Shown in pieces: positions 59,732 to 64,000 of a DNA stretch of 64,000 nucleotides. The first letter of the stretch is position 1. Every line of letters starts with the position of its first letter. Source of the stretch: Xiphias gladius (taxonomy: Eukaryota > Chordata > Actinopteri > Istiophoriformes > Xiphiidae); the NCBI RefSeq assembly GCF_016859285.1, contig NC_053416.1, positions 14,552,001 to 14,616,000 on the forward strand, given 5' to 3'. The translations under genes and the position numbers were made by a program. The notes below the pieces were generated by a model, which was given only the letters and a program-made list of their open reading frames with translations, had not been told where the DNA came from and ran no database searches.

Positions 59732-62562
59732 CTGTGAAAAATAATGTAGGACTGTCATTCTGCCAGTTATATTTAAGTGCCCAAATGGCTTCGACATACC
59801 ACTTTGAGGTTTAGAATTGAGGTGAAATTAGCAGAAACTACGAACTGCCATTTCAAATATTTCACATTTTCTGTTTTTTGCTGATAACATAGGATGATGA
59901 TGTACTTTAACGAGCCAGAGAAAAGAAAATAGTGTCTGATTTCTATTTATTCTTTGTAAAGACAGGTAACATTTTGGGCAGGGTAATAATTGGGGTATAA
60001 TATGGACTTACATGGTAATTTTCCATAGTTTACTTCAAACATGTAACAAGTATCACATTTGTTGTAATATATTTTTTTTCATATGAACTATAACCAGTAT
60101 TTTTGTGTATTTTTCCCTTGTAATTACAGCCACTCTTATTCAAATTTTGTCCAAACTTATACATGGACAATATGTTTTTTATAAGGTGGTAAAGTGCCAT
60201 ATAAGTTTTGTTTACGAATGGCATTGGAAGTGAGTAAAGCATGTTGTGGGTCAAAAGGTTTCTATCCTGTTCTCAGTAAATGTGACAGCAAGAGATATTT
60301 CATTTTGTGAGGAGCATTGGTCAATTGCTGGAGTGCAGGGTATACACTGTTTGGAGTCAAATATTACCAGAGCAGTCAGCAGGATCTTGGATAAATCTAC
60401 CGTTCAGTACAAAAGCTAAAACCTAAATGGAAAAGCATGACAGATATAGACACTTAGAAGTGATGCTTCCCACAGCACAGTACAAAGGATGTACTAGCTG
60501 CAAAGTGCCACATGTTTAAGTTTCTGATGTTTTTGTGATACAAGACATTGTGTGCACAAAATGCACTTTGTGGCACTAAATATTACATTACATGCCATGG
60601 AATGCAGAGAATAAAATTTATTTGGGCTAGTGTGTATTGTATGTTGTGACCATCACTCCATCACTGTAGATCACCTAGATATATGCCACTAAATGCAAAG
60701 ACTTTTACTGAAGCTTCCACTCCAGTTAAACCTGGGGGACCCAGGAAAGTTCTGCTAAGGACATTTCTGAGAGAAATGTTTTACTTTTACTCTACCAGAT
60801 TATCTGGCAGCTATAGATATTTTGTAGATTTGGATTTTACATACAAACCATACTGTAAGGTCAATTTATATAATATGATGGATTAAACTGCCCAACACTA
60901 CGTTAAGTAGTCAATAATACCTCCACCTCGACCTACTACATTCAAATGTTGCTTACATGTTAATGCAGCAATAATAATTGTCTAATAATATAATGCATTA
61001 ACCACACAATTTAATATTATCACAGCCCGAAAGCGACAGTTCTGTACAATGAGTTCATTTACTTTTAATTCATGAAATGCATAATACTTGTGTATCCCTG
61101 GTTTCCACGCTGACAGTCAGGACATCGTTGAGATCCCAACCAAACCTTTCCTCTCGTGCTACATTCATAACTATTGGAAATTGCGGCACCATAACCAGTC
61201 ACGCCCGAGATCCATTGAATAGCATATAAATCTAAATCTCAATTTAGATACAGCGTTTGCACTGATTGATGTAACTTGTGAACTTATACGACAGTGGAAC
61301 AGAGTGATCTATCCACATCAACTACTTGCTGTCGGTTATGGGTGGTGTCTCTGCCCTCGGTTGCTTTGCTGTGTGTGGTGTGTCCTGTCCTTTGCGTACA
61401 TATACAGTATAGTGCCTTTTTACTGTTCGCAGATCCAAACCATATAAAATCTAACAATAGCTGTCTATAAAGCATTGGATCAGTCGAATTCGTCTTTGGC
61501 ACAACATATCCCGATATGCAAGACTTCCTTGGAAGCTCAACTCAAAAGAGAAGTTGTCCAGTTTCCGGTGACAGTGAACGTACTATCACAATCCAGACAC
61601 TCCATCTTCCTCCAGCCAGGCAAAGGGACCAACCTTCGTTTTACATCCACTGTAATTTAATATATTCCCGCTGACATACACTAAACCAGGTATATGAAAT
61701 ATTTTCCAGTTCGTCGTTTCTGTAACGTCATTGCCATTTGTGTGTGAATTTGTGTCGATCCGTGTTTGTTGGGCAGCTCATCACCTACATTAACGTTAAC
61801 ATAGCTCCTGTCAGCAGCAATGGAAAATGGGCCGCTGGTCACTTTTCTTTTTTGATAACAGATTACGGCTGTAACGTTACAAGTCACACCCGACTAGCAG
61901 AAAAGACTGAAAGCTTGCTGATGCTGGTTACCTCATAGTTGGCAGGGTCTGTGGTTTGTCGTTATTAGCCAGCTAGCATCGCTAGTCTTGGGGTAGCGTT
62001 AGCTGCAATCATTTAACTGATGCATTTAGCATCCCGCAGGCTAGCGTACGTTAGCAAAGCTAAACTGTTATGGTTATAGTTAATTGTAGCTAACTTGATG
62101 AGAGGTCAAACGTTCTCACCGCCAGAAACATTTTGTCTTAAATGTCCCGACTAATTTAGGTTAAGCGATAGTTTAACGAGGGAATAGATTATATATAACT
62201 AACATGCAACTGCTAAGGTTAACAGTTAACATTAAATCCATAACCGGTACGTTAGCTATGTAACGCAAGCTAGCTAACATTTGTAATGAAGTTAACCTTA
62301 AAACATAAAACCAAATATTCAAGCAAAAAAAAGTCTTACTGTAAGAGCTCGTTTTTGTATTTAACATTGAATATGTTTGTGTAGCATCCTGTAAACGGTG
62401 CAAAACACCAGAGACCTAGTTATACGGAAAAAAAACCCCTAACTTGTTCATGAAATTAGTCCATAGTCGGCTGTTACCTTTTTTTCTGTGTTCGCGATTT
62501 CAGTTTGTGTTGTATTTGTTTATTTGGACGATTGGTCAAATATAAATAACCTGATGATGACA
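59732..62562. other. Region downstream of mks1 without a recognised gene
   Basis: The first about 900 bp is probably mks1 3'UTR and flank, with an AATAAA at 60610-60615. A diverged fragment resembling the CAGTGGTGG repeat lies near 60700-60895 ('acttttactctaccagatta', 'ctggcagctatagat'). From about 61950 to 62290 there is a cluster of GCTAGC/GTTAGC/GCTAAC motifs similar to those at the other gene starts here, which may mark the promoter of a gene to the right. No exon could be supported. Confidence 0.45.
60610..60615 (+). terminator. Polyadenylation signal candidate for mks1
   Basis: AATAAA lies about 880 bp past the mks1 stop on the coding strand. An earlier non-canonical signal could be used instead. 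Confidence 0.4.
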
Positions 62563-62948
62563 TAAACTATGTGGCCAAAAGTACGCGGACACATGAATAT
62601 TTCAACCACACGTTATTGTTGAATACTTTAGTCCAAAACCATGATCCTTTTTATGTGAGTGTAACAGCCTCCACTCTTCTAGGAAGCATTTCTCAATATT
62701 GTGAAACCTGACTGCAAGGGATTAATTGCTCCCATTCAGCCACAAGAGCATTAGCGAGGTAGGGAACTGATAATGGGTGATACGGTCTGGTTCTCAGTCG
62801 GCCTCATCTCAAAGGTGTTGGATGGGGTTGAGGTCAGAACTCTGTCTGTGAAACCATTCTTTTACATCCTTGGTCACAGGGGGCACTGTCATATGGAGAA
62901 AGGAATTGGCCATCCACAAACTGTTGCCTTAAAGTTGGAAGCAAACCT
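62563..62948 (-). mobile_element. Tc1-type DNA transposon relic, terminal part
   Basis: It starts 'aactatgtggccaaaagtac' then 'gcggacacatgaat', the terminal inverted repeat type of a common fish Tc1-like element. Reading the minus strand around 62760-62718 gives YLANALVAEWEQLIP, matching the C-terminal end of Tc1 transposases (LTNALVAEWEQIP-type, from memory), followed by sequence resembling LPRRVEAV. The relic contains stops and cannot be active. The sequence stops matching the family at about 62948 and resumes at 63953, because another element has inserted. Confidence 0.8.
62941..62948. repeat. Possible 8-bp target-site duplication, left copy
   Basis: GCAAACCT here and GCAATCTT at 63953-63960 match at 6 of 8 positions. 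They flank the inserted element exactly where the Tc1 sequence breaks and resumes. Eight base pairs is the hAT target-site length. Confidence 0.45.
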
Positions 62949-63952
62949 CCTGGACTGAAGACGAGGTCCGACTGTAGCCATAGCCACTATCTGTGACCAC
63001 AGCAAGAGTTGGCATGACCTTTGCTGTGGTTATAGCCATTTATGGCTTTGGCTAAGGCTAAGGCTGCAGCTATTGCTGTGACTAACATTAGCTGTGACTG
63101 TGATTGGTTAGCTACTATTACAACATATATGATAGTAACACTGGCCAAGGCATGGTTGTAAAGCCAGACACTCCTGCCAGGATTTAAACCTAGTGCTTCC
63201 TTCAGATATGACAGGTGTGATGCCAGTACACCCCTGGAGTTCAGGAATAGCTTCATCTCAATGCTTGGCCAACAATGTCAATTCACACCAGCATGTAGGT
63301 TAATTAGTGTTACTCATTCAAAACAAAGCCTGACCAAAACAGCCAATAGCTACATCCATAGCCATAATCACAGCAACAGCAGTTCCCATAACTATAGCTA
63401 TATCCATAGTCTAATGATGGACTGTTTCTACAGTTACATCTGCAGTCACAATCAGCAGCAGCCAGTCATAATAATTAGCTTCTGCTGGATATCATAACAT
63501 TGCAATAGTAGAGACTTGTAGAGAAGTTACCTCCAATTACCATGATATACTTATGTCTATGTTACTTTGGACTTATAATATAATAATAATCATAAATGAT
63601 ATGACTCAGTTACCGTTAATACCAATTTATGAGCATATATCATTCACAACCTACAGTGGAAAACAACCTAACATTGGCTAACATTAGCTAACATTAATTA
63701 ACTTTGCAGTAATAACACTGCCAAATTACTGTCTAGTTTAAGTAAAATGCATTTATCATGAAGTTGACATGACTGCTAAAGTGTCACAAAAGTTACCTGT
63801 GATGCATGCCAAACTATGAATTAAGCTATTTTTCAGCGCCTAGCCTGCACCATTCCCTACAGCCAGGTACAGGCAGCCACAGCACTGGGCACGCCCACTC
63901 ACCCTGTGGTTGCAGCCAGTGGCTATGACAACAGTCAGAGCTTAGCCCTGCT
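62949..63952. mobile_element. Non-autonomous, hAT-like inverted-repeat element inserted into the Tc1 relic
   Basis: About 1 kb separates the two halves of the Tc1 relic. Its ends are inverted copies. The left core 62970-63002 (GACTGTAGCCATAGCCAC, then 'tatctgtgaccacag') matches the reverse of the right core 63904-63936 (GACTGTTGTCATAGCCAC, then 'tggctgcaaccacag'). The similarity continues inward ('gagttggcatgacc...tgctgtgg' against 'gagtgggcgtgccc...tgctgtgg'), so the inverted repeats reach about 60-90 bp. The extreme ends resemble CTGGACTGAAG and CAGGGCTAAG. No transposase frame was found. The interior is rich in AGCCATAGC/CATAACTATAGC-type permutations. The hAT assignment rests on the CAGGG-like end and the 8-bp duplication, and is inference. 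Confidence 0.65.
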
Positions 63953-64000
63953 GCAATCTTGTCTAAAATATCACTGTATGCTGTAGCATTAAGAGTTGCC
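63953..64000 (-). mobile_element. Tc1-type relic resumes, cut by window edge
   Basis: The sequence 'cttgtctaaaatatcactgt' then 'atgctgtagcattaagagttgcc' is the continuation of the same Tc1-family element from the point where it broke at 62948 (family consensus recalled as 'gtctagaatgtcattgtatgctgtagcgttaagatttcc'). The rest of the element should lie right of the window. Confidence 0.7.

Noticed and set aside
62987-63497. Small Ala-, Ser- and His-rich frames on both strands near the right edge
   Set aside because: They lie inside the inserted inverted-repeat element and reflect its short word repeats, not a protein.
1-64000. CRISPR arrays, tRNA or rRNA genes, operons, toxin systems and retroviral or LTR elements
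   Set aside because: None was recognised on either strand. The window reads as ordinary teleost chromosomal DNA.

Overview
This window looks like nuclear DNA of a teleost fish, most likely a percomorph. The evidence is multi-exon vertebrate genes with compact introns, an (AC)n microsatellite, and several short DNA-transposon-like repeat families that I recognise from percomorph genomes. The family names are from memory. No bacterial, viral or retroviral material was recognised.

Layout, left to right. (1) 1-12,656, minus: mybbp1a, nucleolar MYB-binding protein 1A. Nineteen coding exons give residues 1 to about 911; the 3' part lies beyond the left edge. (2) 14,160-21,206, minus: tbl2, an ER-anchored WD40 protein, complete in 7 coding exons (441 aa). 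(3) 23,792-33,289, minus: pom121, a membrane nucleoporin, complete in 13 coding exons (1161 aa), with one 1470-bp FG-repeat exon. (4) 34,634-38,630, minus: a Kir3 (GIRK)-like inward-rectifier potassium channel, 3 coding exons (539 aa), with a very long N-terminus and unusual residues at the pore and the PIP2 site. (5) 41,097-50,368, minus: zw10, complete in 16 coding exons (767 aa). (6) 51,684-59,731, plus: mks1, complete in 18 coding exons (563 aa), head-to-head with zw10. (7) 59,732-64,000: no gene recognised. It holds a possible promoter-like stretch and a Tc1-type transposon relic that has been split by a roughly 1-kb element with inverted ends.

Exons were joined by hand from splice consensus, reading frame and remembered family sequence. 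The exon phases of all six genes add up without a break, so all six look intact. The genes do not form one pathway. tbl2 and pom121 are also neighbours in human 7q11.23, so that pair looks like old synteny, whereas human MYBBP1A, ZW10 and MKS1 lie on other chromosomes or arms. zw10 (spindle checkpoint and ER-Golgi tethering) and mks1 (ciliary transition zone) share a 1.3-kb head-to-head upstream region.

The observations most worth following are the divergent Kir3-like channel, the nested DNA transposon at the right edge, a GC-AG intron in mks1, and an exon-like antisense block inside the last pom121 intron.
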